Below are positions 9,183-18,220 of a stretch of 47,434 nucleotides of DNA, piece after piece. Origin of the DNA: Gammaproteobacteria bacterium (GTDB lineage Bacteria; Pseudomonadota; Gammaproteobacteria; GRL18); the NCBI GenBank assembly GCA_026994225.1, contig JALWRI010000104.1, positions 1-47,434 on the forward strand, written 5' to 3'. The notes beneath the pieces are model-generated. The model was not told the origin of the DNA. It worked only from the letters and a program-made list of their open reading frames with translations, and did not search any database. The first letter of the stretch is position 1. Each line of letters opens with the position of its first letter. A program made the translations under genes and the position numbers.

Positions 9183-10457
9183 ATGAATTTTGATAAAATA
9201 TTAGTGCCTGAACAGGGTGAAAAAATCACAGTAGATAATCAAGGTAAATTAAATATACCTGATATGCCTATTATCCCTTTTATTGAAGGGGATGGAACAG
9301 GTGTGGATATTACCCCAGTAATGCGTAAAGTTATTGATGCAGCGGTAGAAAAAGCCTATCAAGGGAAAAAAAAGATTGCCTGGATGGAAATCTATGCAGG
9401 AGAAAAAGCAGTAAAAACATATGCTGGAGATGAAAATAAGCAAGAATCCTGGTTACCGGATGAAACGATTCAAGCTATTAAAGCATATCATATTGCGATT
9501 AAAGGCCCTTTGACGACACCTGTTGGAGGAGGTATTCGATCACTGAATGTGAGTTTACGTCAGCAACTTGATTTATATGTGTGTTTACGTCCTATTCGTT
9601 ATTATACGGGTACACCAAGCCCACTTAAAGAGCCAGAAAAAACGGATATGGTGGTATTTAGGGAAAACTCAGAAGATATTTATGCAGGGGTCGAGTGGGA
9701 AGCTCAATCAGCAGAAGCCAAGCAAATTATCCAATTTTTACAAGATACGATGAAAGTGGATAAAATTCGTTTTCCAGAAACGTCAGGTATTGGTATTAAA
9801 CCGGTTTCAAAAGAAGGTACGGAACGTTTAGTACGTAAAGCTATTCAATATGCGATAGATAATGATCGGGATTCAGTTACCTTAGTGCATAAGGGCAACA
9901 TTATGAAGTTTACCGAAGGGGCATTTAAAAATTGGGGGTATGCACTGGCTAGTAATGAATTTGGCGCAACAGAAATAGAAGGGGGGTCTTGGTGTGAATT
10001 AGATAATCCTGATACAGGAAAAAAAATTATCATTAAAGATGTTATTGCCGATGCCTTTTTACAGCAAATATTATTACGTCCTGATGAATATGATGTGATT
10101 GCTACATTAAATTTAAATGGTGATTATGTATCTGATGCATTAGCCGCTCAAGTTGGTGGTATAGGTATTGCGCCAGGGGCAAACTTATCTGATGATTTAG
10201 CTTTGTTTGAAGCAACACATGGAACAGCCCCAAAGTATGCAGGACAAGATAAAGTTAATCCAGGTTCATTAATCTTATCAGCAGAAATGATGTTACGTTA
10301 TATGGGTTGGATGGAAGCGGCAGATTTAATTATTAAGGGTATGTCGGGAGCTATATCACAGCAACAAGTAACCTATGATTTTGCTCGTTTAATGGATGGT
10401 GCAACATTGTTGAGCTGTTCACAGTTTGGTGAAAAAATAATTGAAAATATGGGATAA
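9183..10457 (+). CDS. icd: NADP-dependent isocitrate dehydrogenase
   Basis: It oxidises isocitrate to 2-oxoglutarate and CO2 in the TCA cycle and makes NADPH. The 424 residues match the E. coli-type homodimer. The substrate loop [20 protein letters not shown] includes Ser120, equivalent to E. coli Ser113, the residue phosphorylated by AceK. NADP specificity is supported by the Lys-Tyr pair in [12 protein letters not shown] and by Tyr and Arg in [11 protein letters not shown]. The N-terminal nucleotide region IEGDGTG is also intact. No aceK is in the window, so phospho-control cannot be judged. GAGGT lies about eight bases before ATG 9183. clpS and clpA follow in the same direction after a hairpin, an order seen in other gammaproteobacteria. 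Confidence 0.96.
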   Translation: MNFDKILVPEQGEKITVDNQGKLNIPDMPIIPFIEGDGTGVDITPVMRKVIDAAVEKAYQGKKKIAWMEIYAGEKAVKTYAGDENKQESWLPDETIQAIKAYHIAIKGPLTTPVGGGIRSLNVSLRQQLDLYVCLRPIRYYTGTPSPLKEPEKTDMVVFRENSEDIYAGVEWEAQSAEAKQIIQFLQDTMKVDKIRFPETSGIGIKPVSKEGTERLVRKAIQYAIDNDRDSVTLVHKGNIMKFTEGAFKNWGYALASNEFGATEIEGGSWCELDNPDTGKKIIIKDVIADAFLQQILLRPDEYDVIATLNLNGDYVSDALAAQVGGIGIAPGANLSDDLALFEATHGTAPKYAGQDKVNPGSLILSAEMMLRYMGWMEAADLIIKGMSGAISQQQVTYDFARLMDGATLLSCSQFGEKIIENMG

Positions 10458-10517
10458 AAGCATATTTATATTCTATTATATAAAATATATGTCTTTTGAT
10501 AAAACTTGTAATCCGTT

Positions 10518-10546
10518 CGCTTATCCCCACTTTGTGGGAGTAAGCG
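10518..10546. other. Stable hairpin between icd and clpS
   Basis: CGCTTATCCCCAC, a TTT loop, and GTGGGAGTAAGCG form a 13-bp stem with one G-T pair and one mismatch. It is strikingly GC-rich for this region. No T run follows on either strand, so a classic intrinsic terminator is unlikely. It may protect the 3' end of icd mRNA, mark a processing site, or act with Rho. The clpS start codon lies 29 bases downstream. Confidence 0.5.
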
Positions 10547-10574
10547 GTTGAGATTTCTTGAGGTGAGTAATCAA

Positions 10575-10895
10575 ATGAGTAAAGAATATGAAGGTGATAT
10601 TAATGATGGTTTAGTGGTAGAGCCAGCAAAACCAAAGTTAAAAAAACCTAGAATGTATAAAGTAATTTTAAATAATGATGATTTTACGCCAATGGACTTT
10701 GTAGTACATATTTTAGAGCATTTTTTTGCTATGAATACGGATAAAGCCACCCGTATTATGTTGCAAATACATACAGAAGGAAAAGGGCTGTGTGGTATTT
10801 ATTCACGTGATGTAGCAGAGACTAAAATGTTACAAGTCAATGAATATTCTAAAGACAATAATCATCCGTTATTATGCAGTATGGAAGTAGATTAA
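10575..10895 (+). CDS. clpS: ClpS adaptor protein
   Basis: ClpS binds proteins with destabilising N-terminal residues (Leu, Phe, Trp, Tyr) and hands them to ClpAP. The start is ATG 10575, with GAGGTGAG at 10560-10567 upstream; an in-frame GTG at 10563 and TTG at 10548 are less well placed. The 106-residue protein has a flexible N-terminal tail (about residues 1-25, needed for ClpA engagement in the family), then the core motif NNDDFTPMDFVV that shapes the N-degron pocket, and a helix with IHTEGKGLCG. clpA follows 80 bases later, the usual pair. Confidence 0.95.
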   Translation: MSKEYEGDINDGLVVEPAKPKLKKPRMYKVILNNDDFTPMDFVVHILEHFFAMNTDKATRIMLQIHTEGKGLCGIYSRDVAETKMLQVNEYSKDNNHPLLCSMEVD

Positions 10896-10975
10896 TCTTT
10901 GGATATTGGACAAAAGCATGATAAGGCAGTTAGTAATAATTCAAAGCTCGGTTAGTAAGTCTTGGGAGATTAGTA

Positions 10976-13246
10976 ATGTTAAGTAAAGAGCTTGAGTATA
11001 CACTCAATGAAGCATTTAAGTATGCCCGTAAGCAGCGGCATGAATTTATGACTGTAGAGCATCTTTTATTAGCTTTACTCGATAATCCTACCGCAAATGA
11101 GGCATTAAAGGCTTGTGCAGCAAATATTTCTGAATTACGTGCAGCATTAGATCAATTTATTACTGAAACAACTCCAATATTGCCTAAATCTAATGATAGG
11201 GATATTCAACCTACATTGGGTTTTCAACGGGTATTGCAACGTGCTATTTTTCAAGCACAATCATCAGGACGGGATGAAGTCAGTGGGGCAAATGTATTAG
11301 TTGCCATTTTTAATGAAAAAGAATCACAATCTGTATTTTTATTAACACAACAAAATATCACTCGTTTAGATATTGTTAACTTTATTTCACATGGGCTTTC
11401 TAAAATTGAAGAAGGGGAGGCTTTAGATAGTTCAAATAAGACAGAAACGGGTGAGGATAAGGCGAATAAAAGTCCTTTAGAATTATATGCTACTGATCTG
11501 AATCAACGTGCAAGAGAAGGGAAAATTGATCCTTTAATTGGACGGCGAGATGAAATTGAACGCACAGTACAAATTTTATGTCGTAGACGAAAAAATAACC
11601 CATTATTTGTGGGTGAGGCCGGGGTTGGTAAAACGGCTTTAGCAGAAGGTTTGGCAAGAAAGATTGTGGATCATGAAGTGCCTGAAATTTTAGAAAACAG
11701 CATTGTTTATGCGTTAGATATGGGTAGTTTATTAGCCGGAACAAAATATCGTGGTGATTTTGAAAAACGTTTAAAAGGGGTATTAAATCAAATAAAGAAA
11801 GAAGAGGGAGCAATACTCTTTATTGATGAAATTCATACTATCATTGGTGCAGGAGCGGCATCAGGCGGGGCAATGGATGCTTCTAATTTAATTAAACCTT
11901 CATTAGCATCGGGAGATTTGCATTGTATTGGTTCGACCACCTATCAAGAATATAGGGGGATTTTTGAAAAGGATCATGCTCTGGCAAGACGGTTTCAAAA
12001 AATTGATATTCCAGAACCAAGTGCTGACGAAACGTTTCAGATATTGGAAGGGTTGCGTAGCCACTATGAAAAACACCATGAAATTAAATATACCAAACAG
12101 GCATTACGGGTTGCCGCAGATTTATCTTCTCGTTATATTAATGATAGACATTTACCTGATAAAGCAATTGATGTTATTGATGAAGCAGGCGCATACGAAC
12201 GTTTAAAAACCCCTTCTAAACGGAAAAAAACAATAGGCGTAAGAGATATTGAAGCAATTATTGCCAAAATAGCACGTATTCCGGAAAAAAATGTTTCTAC
12301 TTCAGATAAAGAAGTGTTAATGAACCTGGAAAAAAGCTTACAGCTAGTGATATTTGGACAAGATCAAGCGATCACCTCGTTATGTGATGCGATAAAAATG
12401 TCCAGAGCCGGTATTGGGCGTGATGATAAACCGATTGCTTCTTTTTTGTTTGCAGGGCCAACAGGCGTAGGTAAAACAGAAGTATCTAAGCAATTAGCCT
12501 TACACTTAGGGGTGGAGTTAATTCGTTTTGATATGTCAGAATATATGGAACGCCATACGGTTTCTCGTTTAATTGGTGCGCCACCTGGATATGTAGGTTA
12601 TGATCAAGGTGGGTTAATGACTGAAGCTGTCAATAAAAGCCCTCATGCAGTATTGTTATTAGATGAAATAGAAAAAGCGCATCCAGATGTTTTTAATTTA
12701 TTATTACAAGTAATGGATCATGGTACATTAACGGATAACAATGGTCGTAAGGCTGACTTTCGTAATATTATTTTGATTATGACAACCAATGCAGGGGTTG
12801 ATTTAACCGAAAGAGCCTCTATTGGTTTTACTCCGCAAGATCACAGTGCTGATGGGCTAGAGGTGATTAAGCGGGTCTTTACACCAGAGTTTCGTAATCG
12901 CTTAGACTCAACAATTCAGTTTGCACGCTTATCAGCAGAAAATATTATATTTGTAGTCAATAAATTCTTAACTGAATTAGAAGCGCAATTATTAGAAAAA
13001 GGTGTTGAGTTAGAAGTGGATGATGCAGCCCGTGAATGGTTAGCAAAAGAAGGCTATGATGAAAAAATGGGCGCACGACCGATGGGACGGGTAGTACAAG
13101 AAAAGATTAAAAAACCATTAGCAGAAGCCTTACTCTTTGGTGAGTTATCCGATGGGGGAACTGTTATTGTGACAGAAAATAAAGGTAAACTTGCTATTGC
13201 TACAAGAGGAAAAGAAAGCACTCAGCAAATAGCGATCAGTGAATAA
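10976..13246 (+). CDS. clpA: ATP-dependent Clp protease ATP-binding subunit ClpA
   Basis: ClpA is the hexameric AAA+ unfoldase that feeds substrates into the ClpP chamber. The 756 residues have the standard order: N-domain (1 to about 140) that binds ClpS, a linker, D1 with Walker A GEAGVGKT (213-220) and Walker B LFIDEIH (281-287), and D2 with Walker A GPTGVGKT (494-501) and Walker B VLLLDEIEKAHP. The C-terminal D2 small domain (GARPMGRVVQEKIKKPLAEALLFGEL) is complete. There is no ClpB-type middle coiled coil. GGGAG is seven bases before the ATG. clpP is not in the window, as is usual for clpSA loci. infA converges on it from the other strand. Confidence 0.97.
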   Translation: MLSKELEYTLNEAFKYARKQRHEFMTVEHLLLALLDNPTANEALKACAANISELRAALDQFITETTPILPKSNDRDIQPTLGFQRVLQRAIFQAQSSGRDEVSGANVLVAIFNEKESQSVFLLTQQNITRLDIVNFISHGLSKIEEGEALDSSNKTETGEDKANKSPLELYATDLNQRAREGKIDPLIGRRDEIERTVQILCRRRKNNPLFVGEAGVGKTALAEGLARKIVDHEVPEILENSIVYALDMGSLLAGTKYRGDFEKRLKGVLNQIKKEEGAILFIDEIHTIIGAGAASGGAMDASNLIKPSLASGDLHCIGSTTYQEYRGIFEKDHALARRFQKIDIPEPSADETFQILEGLRSHYEKHHEIKYTKQALRVAADLSSRYINDRHLPDKAIDVIDEAGAYERLKTPSKRKKTIGVRDIEAIIAKIARIPEKNVSTSDKEVLMNLEKSLQLVIFGQDQAITSLCDAIKMSRAGIGRDDKPIASFLFAGPTGVGKTEVSKQLALHLGVELIRFDMSEYMERHTVSRLIGAPPGYVGYDQGGLMTEAVNKSPHAVLLLDEIEKAHPDVFNLLLQVMDHGTLTDNNGRKADFRNIILIMTTNAGVDLTERASIGFTPQDHSADGLEVIKRVFTPEFRNRLDSTIQFARLSAENIIFVVNKFLTELEAQLLEKGVELEVDDAAREWLAKEGYDEKMGARPMGRVVQEKIKKPLAEALLFGELSDGGTVIVTENKGKLAIATRGKESTQQIAISE

Positions 13247-13254
13247 TATCGAAA

Positions 13255-13318
13255 AAGATAGTCGTTTTAAAAAATGACGAGTGCAACGTATATTATGAAT
13301 AGATAAAACAACTATCTT
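13255..13318. repeat. 14-bp inverted repeat in the clpA/infA convergent gap
   Basis: AAGATAGTCGTTTT (13255-13268) and AAAACAACTATCTT (13305-13318) are inverted copies with one mismatch, separated by 36 bases. They fill most of the 87-base gap between the two converging stop codons. A long stem here could block read-through from both sides; the large loop makes a classic terminator less certain. Confidence 0.45.
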
Positions 13319-13333
13319 AATGATTACTGCTAA

Positions 13334-13552
13334 CTAACGAGCACGGTAAGTAATTCGCCCTTTTGTTAAATCATAAGGGGTGAGTGCAACGGTAACCTGG
13401 TCACCAGTAAGAATACGGATATAGTTTTTACGCATTTTCCCAGAAATATGAGCAGTAACAACATGCCCATTTTCCAGTTCAACCCGAAACATGGTATTAG
13501 GAAGGGTATCTACCACCGTTCCTTTCATTTCAATACTTTCTTCTTTAGCCAT
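13334..13552 (-). CDS. infA: Translation initiation factor IF-1
   Basis: IF-1 sits in the ribosomal A site during initiation. The protein is full length (72 residues), begins [20 protein letters not shown] and has the OB-fold core ([19 protein letters not shown]...GDQVTV) typical of the gammaproteobacterial form. It converges on clpA, as in E. coli and Pseudomonas where infA lies beside clpA. The upstream region on its strand (13553-13774) holds small inverted repeats at 13595-13608 and 13660-13679. Confidence 0.97.
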   Translation of the reverse strand: MAKEESIEMKGTVVDTLPNTMFRVELENGHVVTAHISGKMRKNYIRILTGDQVTVALTPYDLTKGRITYRAR

Positions 13553-13594
13553 AGAAATATATTCATCTAAAATTTAAAAATAAATGGAAATCAC

Positions 13595-13608
13595 CTACTA
13601 CATAGTAG
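13595..13608. promoter_or_regulatory. Palindromic element CTACTA-CA-TAGTAG upstream of infA
   Basis: A perfect 6-bp inverted repeat with a CA centre lies 43 bases upstream of the infA start codon on the minus strand. The 12-base core TACTACATAGTA recurs exactly at 36613-36624, also upstream of a minus-strand gene. The reverse strand contains TACTAT, which could be part of a -10 box. It may be an operator or a promoter element. Confidence 0.3.
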
Positions 13609-13659
13609 CATTAACGGACAAAAGTGATCTGTTTGACGCAGATATAACGCAGTCTAGCT

Positions 13660-13679
13660 AATATTTAATCATAAATATT
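13660..13679. repeat. 8-bp AT-rich inverted repeat between infA and the lipoprotein locus
   Basis: AATATTTA, ATCA, TAAATATT: perfect arms with a four-base loop, about 115 bases upstream of the TTG at 13775. It is AT-only and so weak as RNA structure; a DNA-binding site is possible. Confidence 0.25.
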
Positions 13680-13774
13680 GTTATGATAACACGCTTATCT
13701 ACAAAGTAGGCGGGGATTGTAACATGTTTTTAAGTATGAATAAAAGAATATAGTGATTTTAAGGGGGCAAGCGT

Positions 13775-13879
13775 TTGCGATATATTGTTATTTTTATATT
13801 CACCGCAGCAATACTTTATATAGCCATAGCATGTACAGACAAGCGTTATACTAATACCTTGCAGGGGGTTTTTCCTTGA
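13775..13879 (+). CDS. Lipoprotein signal-peptide ORF (34 aa), likely the front of a frame-split lipoprotein
   Basis: A TTG start is preceded at seven bases by a strong Shine-Dalgarno (AAGGGGG, 13761-13767). The 34 residues read as a lipoprotein leader: Arg2, a hydrophobic core (YIVIFIFTAAILYIAIA) and a cysteine at residue 20, followed by TDKRYTNTLQGVFP and TGA at 13877. The next reading frame (start TTG 13876) continues as a normal protein with no signal of its own, and the two overlap at the bases TTGA. If joined by a -1 shift in the GGGGGTTTTT run (13864-13873), they give one ordinary small lipoprotein of about 138 residues. Whether this is a real coupling, programmed shifting, a mutation or a sequencing error cannot be decided here. 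Confidence 0.5.
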   Translation: MRYIVIFIFTAAILYIAIACTDKRYTNTLQGVFP

Positions 13880-14187
13880 GTTTACCTGCACATTGGAAAA
13901 TGCGAGCATTAGGTCAAACAAAACGGGTCTTTCATGCAGCGTTAACAGAACAAGGATTAACATTTGTATTGCAGATAGCAAAGATAGCTGAACAGTTTGA
14001 TTTATCACAGTACATAACAGATTTATCCACCAAAGTAGAGAAAAAAATAATTAGGTATTATTTAACAAAAAACGATCACCAGCTATTTATGTTAATTTTT
14101 ACTGTGAATGCTCCGTTTTACTCGCAAGCAGATAGTTCTATTATGCAAATTCTAAGCAATTTTAGAGTGTTGCCATCTTTTTTATGA
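13876..14187 (+). CDS. Hypothetical protein, 103 aa (probable mature part of the frame-split lipoprotein)
   Basis: This frame has its own TTG start with AGGGGG (13863-13868) seven bases upstream, the same layout as the ORF before it. The sequence (SLPAHWKMRALGQTKRVFHAALTEQG, then a stretch ending SSIMQILSNFRVLPSF) looks like a small periplasmic domain of the sort found after a lipobox, with strand-rich segments and a C-terminal helix. I do not recognise a named family. It lacks a signal peptide of its own, which is why I link it to the 13775-13879 leader. The yceF gene converges on it, ending about 80 bases downstream. Confidence 0.5.
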   Translation: MSLPAHWKMRALGQTKRVFHAALTEQGLTFVLQIAKIAEQFDLSQYITDLSTKVEKKIIRYYLTKNDHQLFMLIFTVNAPFYSQADSSIMQILSNFRVLPSFL

Positions 14188-14270
14188 CTGCTTCCCGCCC
14201 TAACTGACGATGTGCTATCCATCTCTACCCAAGCAGTAAACGCTATGGGTGGAGAATTTCGCACGGTTTG

Positions 14271-14849
14271 TTAAATAATATACCTTTGTTCTTTTTCCAG
14301 CATCTTTATAAGATGAATGGAGGGAAGACCAATTAAACTATTGGGATCATCGCCACGTAAAGCCTCAAATAAGGCAATCCCTAACCCTTCTGATTTAAAA
14401 CTTCCAGCACAATTATAGGGATTTTCTTTGTGTAAGTAGTTTTCTATTTGTGCCATACTGAGGGTGCGAAAATGGACTTCAAATGGTTCAACAATAACTT
14501 GTGCCTGTTGTGTTTGACTATTGAGTAAACATAGTCCAGTTAAAAAAGTAACAATTCTTCCTGATGATGCCTGCAATTGTCGTAAGGCATTGCTATAATT
14601 ACCAGGTTTGGTCAATATAGTATCATCTAAAACAGCTACTTGATCAGAGCCGATAATTAATGCGTTGGGGTGCTGTTTAGCGACACTTTGTGCTTTTCCT
14701 TCAGCAAGACGTTGTACTAATTGTGATGGTGTTTCATGTAATAGTGGCGTTTCATCAAACTCCGGTTTTACGGTATCAAAATCAAGCTGTAACTTTTCTA
14801 ATAAAATTTTACGGTAAGGAGATGTGGATGCAAGTATTAAGGGTAACAT
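14271..14849 (-). CDS. yceF: Maf-family nucleoside triphosphate pyrophosphatase (YceF type, 7-methyl-GTP)
   Basis: Maf proteins hydrolyse non-canonical nucleotides; the YceF branch prefers 7-methyl-GTP. The 192 residues begin [18 protein letters not shown], the nucleotide-binding SxxR motif of the family, and include the catalytic IIGSDQV and the [12 protein letters not shown] segment that matches YceF closely. In E. coli yceF sits directly before yceD-rpmF-plsX. Here it is the same neighbour but on the opposite strand, with pycB and pycA inserted between. Confidence 0.92.
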   Translation of the reverse strand: MLPLILASTSPYRKILLEKLQLDFDTVKPEFDETPLLHETPSQLVQRLAEGKAQSVAKQHPNALIIGSDQVAVLDDTILTKPGNYSNALRQLQASSGRIVTFLTGLCLLNSQTQQAQVIVEPFEVHFRTLSMAQIENYLHKENPYNCAGSFKSEGLGIALFEALRGDDPNSLIGLPSIHLIKMLEKEQRYII

Positions 14850-14916
14850 AAATATATCACTACTAAAGTTGCAAAGTTACCTATTCTACCTGAAAGAAAT
14901 AAATTTTTCAGATTAA

Positions 14917-16734
14917 TTATTCAATTTCAATTAGTGCTTCATCAGGATTCACTTTATCACCTTTACGTACATAGATAGCTTTAACTATTCCATCTATAGG
15001 GGCTTGAATTTCTGTTTCCATTTTCATTGCCTCGGTAATTAATACGGATTTTCCGGCACTCACTTGATCACCGGTTTGTACTAAAATATCAATAACGACA
15101 GCTGGCATAGGGGTGGTAACATGACCAGGTTTTTGTGCGGGTAAAGAGCGATGAGAAGTACTGGATGTAGAGGAAATATCCTGTGTTATTCCTTCTTCAG
15201 TATTGAGAACTTCAAGCAGCACTTCTTCTGGTATACCATCAACAGATAAATAATAAGGTTTTTTATTATGTTTACTAAAACCAGAGCCATTTACTTTAAT
15301 ATGATAATTTTCCCCATGCAAAGAAATAGTAAATTCATTTGATGTGGTATTTTGTGGGATAGAGGATGGAGTCAATGGCTCTAACACTTCAGGAATTAGC
15401 GTTTTGTTGGTACGTTGTTGTAAAAATTCTTTACCCAATTCAGGAAACATTGCATATGTTAAGACATCTTCAGGCATTTGAATTAAATCTTTTATAGCAT
15501 GTCGTAATGTATCCAATTCATTACTCAGTTTATCTGCAGGACGACATTCTATGACTTCTTCTGCTCCAATCGCTTGTATGCGTACTATTTGGTTGACATT
15601 TCCAGGTGCTTTACCATAACGTCCTTGTAAGTATAATTTTACTTCATTGGTAATGTTGGTATAGGGTTTATCTGCAAGCACATTAAAGAGTGCTTGTGTA
15701 CCTACGATTTGAGATGTGGGGGTGACTAATGGAGGATAGCCCAAATCTTTACGTACTCGTGGAATTTCATCCAGAACCGCTTGCATTTTATGTAAAGCAC
15801 CTTGTTCTTTTAATTGTAAAGATAAATTAGAGATCATACCTCCAGGTACTTGGTTGACTTGCACCCGAGTATCTACTCCAGTAAATTCACTCTCGAATTG
15901 ATGGTATTTTTTACGAATATCATAAAAATAAAAGCCAATTTCCTGTAATAAAGGAAGGTCTAAACCCGTATCATAAAGCGTATCTTTTAATGCTGCTACC
16001 ATACTTTCAGTGGGAGCATGGCTAGTACCACCAGAAAAAGAGGAAATAGCGGTATCAATATGACGACATCCGTTTTCTATCGCTTTGAGTTGACACATAG
16101 CTGATAATCCAGATGTAGCATGGGAGTGTAAATGAAGCGGGATAGTAATGTTATCCACTAATGCACGGGTGAGATCTGCACTGACCTGAGGAGTGAGTAA
16201 TCCGGCCATATCTTTAATTGCAATGCTATCACATCCTAGTGCTTCGAGTTCTTGTGCTTGTTTAACAAAACCTGCAATAGTATGTACAGGGCTTGTCGTA
16301 TAAGAGAGTGTACCTTGAGCATGTTTACCTTGTTGTTTAATTTCATCAATGGATACATACAGATTGCGTAGGTCGTTCATAGCATCAAAAACACGAAATA
16401 CATCAATGCCATTTTGCGCTGCAGCACGGATAAATTCTCGTACTACATCATCAGCATAATGACGATAACCTAATAAATTTTGTCCCCGTAACAACATTTG
16501 TAAACGACTATTTGGTAAGGCTTTGCGTAATTGTCGTAGACGCTCCCAGGGATCTTCCTTTAAATAACGAATACAGGCATCAAAGGTTGCTCCTCCCCAT
16601 ACTTCTAAAGACCAAAAACCAGCTTGGTCTAACTGCTCACAAATAGGTAACATATCTGCTAGGCGCATACGTGTTGCAATCAGTGATTGATGTCCATCAC
16701 GCAATACTGTTTCAGTGAGATAAACTTTTGACAT
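14917..16734 (-). CDS. pycB: Pyruvate carboxylase subunit B (carboxyltransferase plus biotin domain; OadA-like)
   Basis: It transfers the carboxyl group from carboxybiotin to pyruvate, giving oxaloacetate. The carboxyltransferase barrel covers about residues 1-300 with D13 (LRDGHQSL), K174 (AIKDMAGL) and the metal ligands H203 and H205 (HLHSH). A conserved carboxylase domain follows to about 460, then a Ser/Thr linker and a biotinyl domain with EAMKME, biotin-carrying K571, 34 residues from the end. The same architecture occurs in the alpha subunit of Na+-pumping oxaloacetate decarboxylase. No membrane subunits (OadB/OadG) are nearby and the biotin carboxylase gene is two bases upstream, so a cytoplasmic two-subunit pyruvate carboxylase is favoured. 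Its role is to refill the TCA cycle. Confidence 0.88.
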   Translation of the reverse strand: MSKVYLTETVLRDGHQSLIATRMRLADMLPICEQLDQAGFWSLEVWGGATFDACIRYLKEDPWERLRQLRKALPNSRLQMLLRGQNLLGYRHYADDVVREFIRAAAQNGIDVFRVFDAMNDLRNLYVSIDEIKQQGKHAQGTLSYTTSPVHTIAGFVKQAQELEALGCDSIAIKDMAGLLTPQVSADLTRALVDNITIPLHLHSHATSGLSAMCQLKAIENGCRHIDTAISSFSGGTSHAPTESMVAALKDTLYDTGLDLPLLQEIGFYFYDIRKKYHQFESEFTGVDTRVQVNQVPGGMISNLSLQLKEQGALHKMQAVLDEIPRVRKDLGYPPLVTPTSQIVGTQALFNVLADKPYTNITNEVKLYLQGRYGKAPGNVNQIVRIQAIGAEEVIECRPADKLSNELDTLRHAIKDLIQMPEDVLTYAMFPELGKEFLQQRTNKTLIPEVLEPLTPSSIPQNTTSNEFTISLHGENYHIKVNGSGFSKHNKKPYYLSVDGIPEEVLLEVLNTEEGITQDISSTSSTSHRSLPAQKPGHVTTPMPAVVIDILVQTGDQVSAGKSVLITEAMKMETEIQAPIDGIVKAIYVRKGDKVNPDEALIEIE

Positions 16735-16736
16735 AA

Positions 16737-18158
16737 TTAAATTCCCTGTTGCGCAAGTAGTGCTACAGCAATTGCTGCAACAACATGACGTTTTGAACGT
16801 TTAACGGAATAGGCTATTAACTCTGGATGTTGTTCAACAAATGTGGTATCAAAGTGTGCAGTACGAAATAAGGGGGCTTGCAATATTTCCAGGTAATACG
16901 GAATAGTTGTTTTTATACCATAGACTCCCATATCATTTAAAGCACGTTGGGCTCGTTCTATTACCTCATCCCAGCTCATAGCCCAAACGGTTAATTTTGC
17001 ACACATAGAATCGAAATAAGGAGGAATGTCATAACCACTATAAATGGCAGCATCGACCCGAACACCTGGACCTCCGGGAGAAAAATAACGGGTAATTTGT
17101 CCGAAACTGGGTAAAAAATCATTTTTAGGATCTTCAGCATTAATCCGAAACTCAATCGCATATCCCCGTTTTAGAATATCTTTTTGCTGGAAACGTAGAG
17201 GCTTTCCCGCAGTAATATTAATTTGTTCACGTACAATATCAATGCCGGTAATCTGTTCACTGACGGTATGTTCTACCTGTAAGCGGGTATTCATTTCCAT
17301 AAAATAAAATTGTTGTTGATCAGTGAGTAAAAATTCTACCGTTCCGGCATTGGTATAATTGACGGCATGTACCGCCTGGATAGCTAATTGACCAATGTAC
17401 TCACGTTGAGAATCAGTTAATTGTGGAGAGGGGGCAATTTCTAATAATTTTTGATGCCGACGTTGTATAGAACAATCTCTTTCATATAGGTGAATAGCAT
17501 TACCATGTTGATCGGCAAGAATTTGTACTTCTATATGCTTGGGGTGAAGAATACATTTTTCCATAAAAATATCAGCACAGGAAAAGGCTTTAGTGACTTC
17601 AGATATGACTCTGGGATAAAATTTTTCCAGTTCAAGGGGATTATTACATTGGCGTATACCCCGACCTCCTCCTCCTGCTGTGGCTTTTAACATGACGGGA
17701 TAGCCTATTTTTTCAGCACAAGATTTAGCCTCTTCTAAACTGTGAATATTACCATTGCTGCCAGGAATAACTGGAACATTTGCTTTAATCATCGCTTTTC
17801 GTGCAGCAATTTTATCCCCCATCTGAGAGATAACATGATGACTAGGACCTATAAATAAAATATTCCGTTGTTGGCAGATTTTGGCTAAAAGGGGATTTTC
17901 GGACAAAAAACCATAACCTGGGTGTAAGGCATCACAATGACTGGCAACAGCTAAATTAACTAATTTATGTACGTTTAAATAGGGAGATAATGGATCGCTG
18001 CCAATATTATATGATTCATCCGCTTTTTTGACGTGTAATGCAGCACTATCTGCTTCGGTATAAATAGCAACGGATTTAATTCCCATTTCAGCACATGCAC
18101 GAATGATACGAACAGCAATTTCGCCACGATTTGCAATCAGTATTTTTTTTATTTGCAT
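16737..18158 (-). CDS. pycA: Pyruvate carboxylase subunit A (biotin carboxylase)
   Basis: It carboxylates biotin on PycB using ATP and bicarbonate. The 473 residues show the biotin carboxylase fold: N-terminal KKILIANRGEIAVRIIRA, ATP-grasp with K116, K158 and the Gly-rich loop AGGGGRGIR (161-169), and the active site E288, N290, R292 and E296 in FMEMNTRLQVEHTVSE, matching E. coli AccC numbering. The tail (SVKRSKRHVVAAIAVALL) is longer than AccC and typical of PycA. An AGGGA box lies eight bases before the start, with pycB two bases downstream. It is divergent from yceD. An AccC role in fatty-acid synthesis is less likely because accB is absent and the partner is PycB. Confidence 0.89.
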   Translation of the reverse strand: MQIKKILIANRGEIAVRIIRACAEMGIKSVAIYTEADSAALHVKKADESYNIGSDPLSPYLNVHKLVNLAVASHCDALHPGYGFLSENPLLAKICQQRNILFIGPSHHVISQMGDKIAARKAMIKANVPVIPGSNGNIHSLEEAKSCAEKIGYPVMLKATAGGGGRGIRQCNNPLELEKFYPRVISEVTKAFSCADIFMEKCILHPKHIEVQILADQHGNAIHLYERDCSIQRRHQKLLEIAPSPQLTDSQREYIGQLAIQAVHAVNYTNAGTVEFLLTDQQQFYFMEMNTRLQVEHTVSEQITGIDIVREQINITAGKPLRFQQKDILKRGYAIEFRINAEDPKNDFLPSFGQITRYFSPGGPGVRVDAAIYSGYDIPPYFDSMCAKLTVWAMSWDEVIERAQRALNDMGVYGIKTTIPYYLEILQAPLFRTAHFDTTFVEQHPELIAYSVKRSKRHVVAAIAVALLAQQGI

Positions 18159-18220
18159 GGTTTTTATCCCTGGAGATAGTACATATTTATAATGACATTG
18201 AAAGTAAGAATAGCAGCTTT

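Noticed and set aside
13864-13880. A prfB-like +1 frameshift site (AGGGGG upstream of CCT TGA).
   Set aside because: The +1 frame after TGA soon meets a stop and reads as non-coding. The coding continuation is in the -1 frame, so a release factor-type +1 shift does not fit.
13730-14008. Minus-strand ORF of 92 codons opposite the lipoprotein locus.
   Set aside because: It has no ribosome site or recognisable domain, and the plus-strand frames have strong start signals and lipoprotein features.
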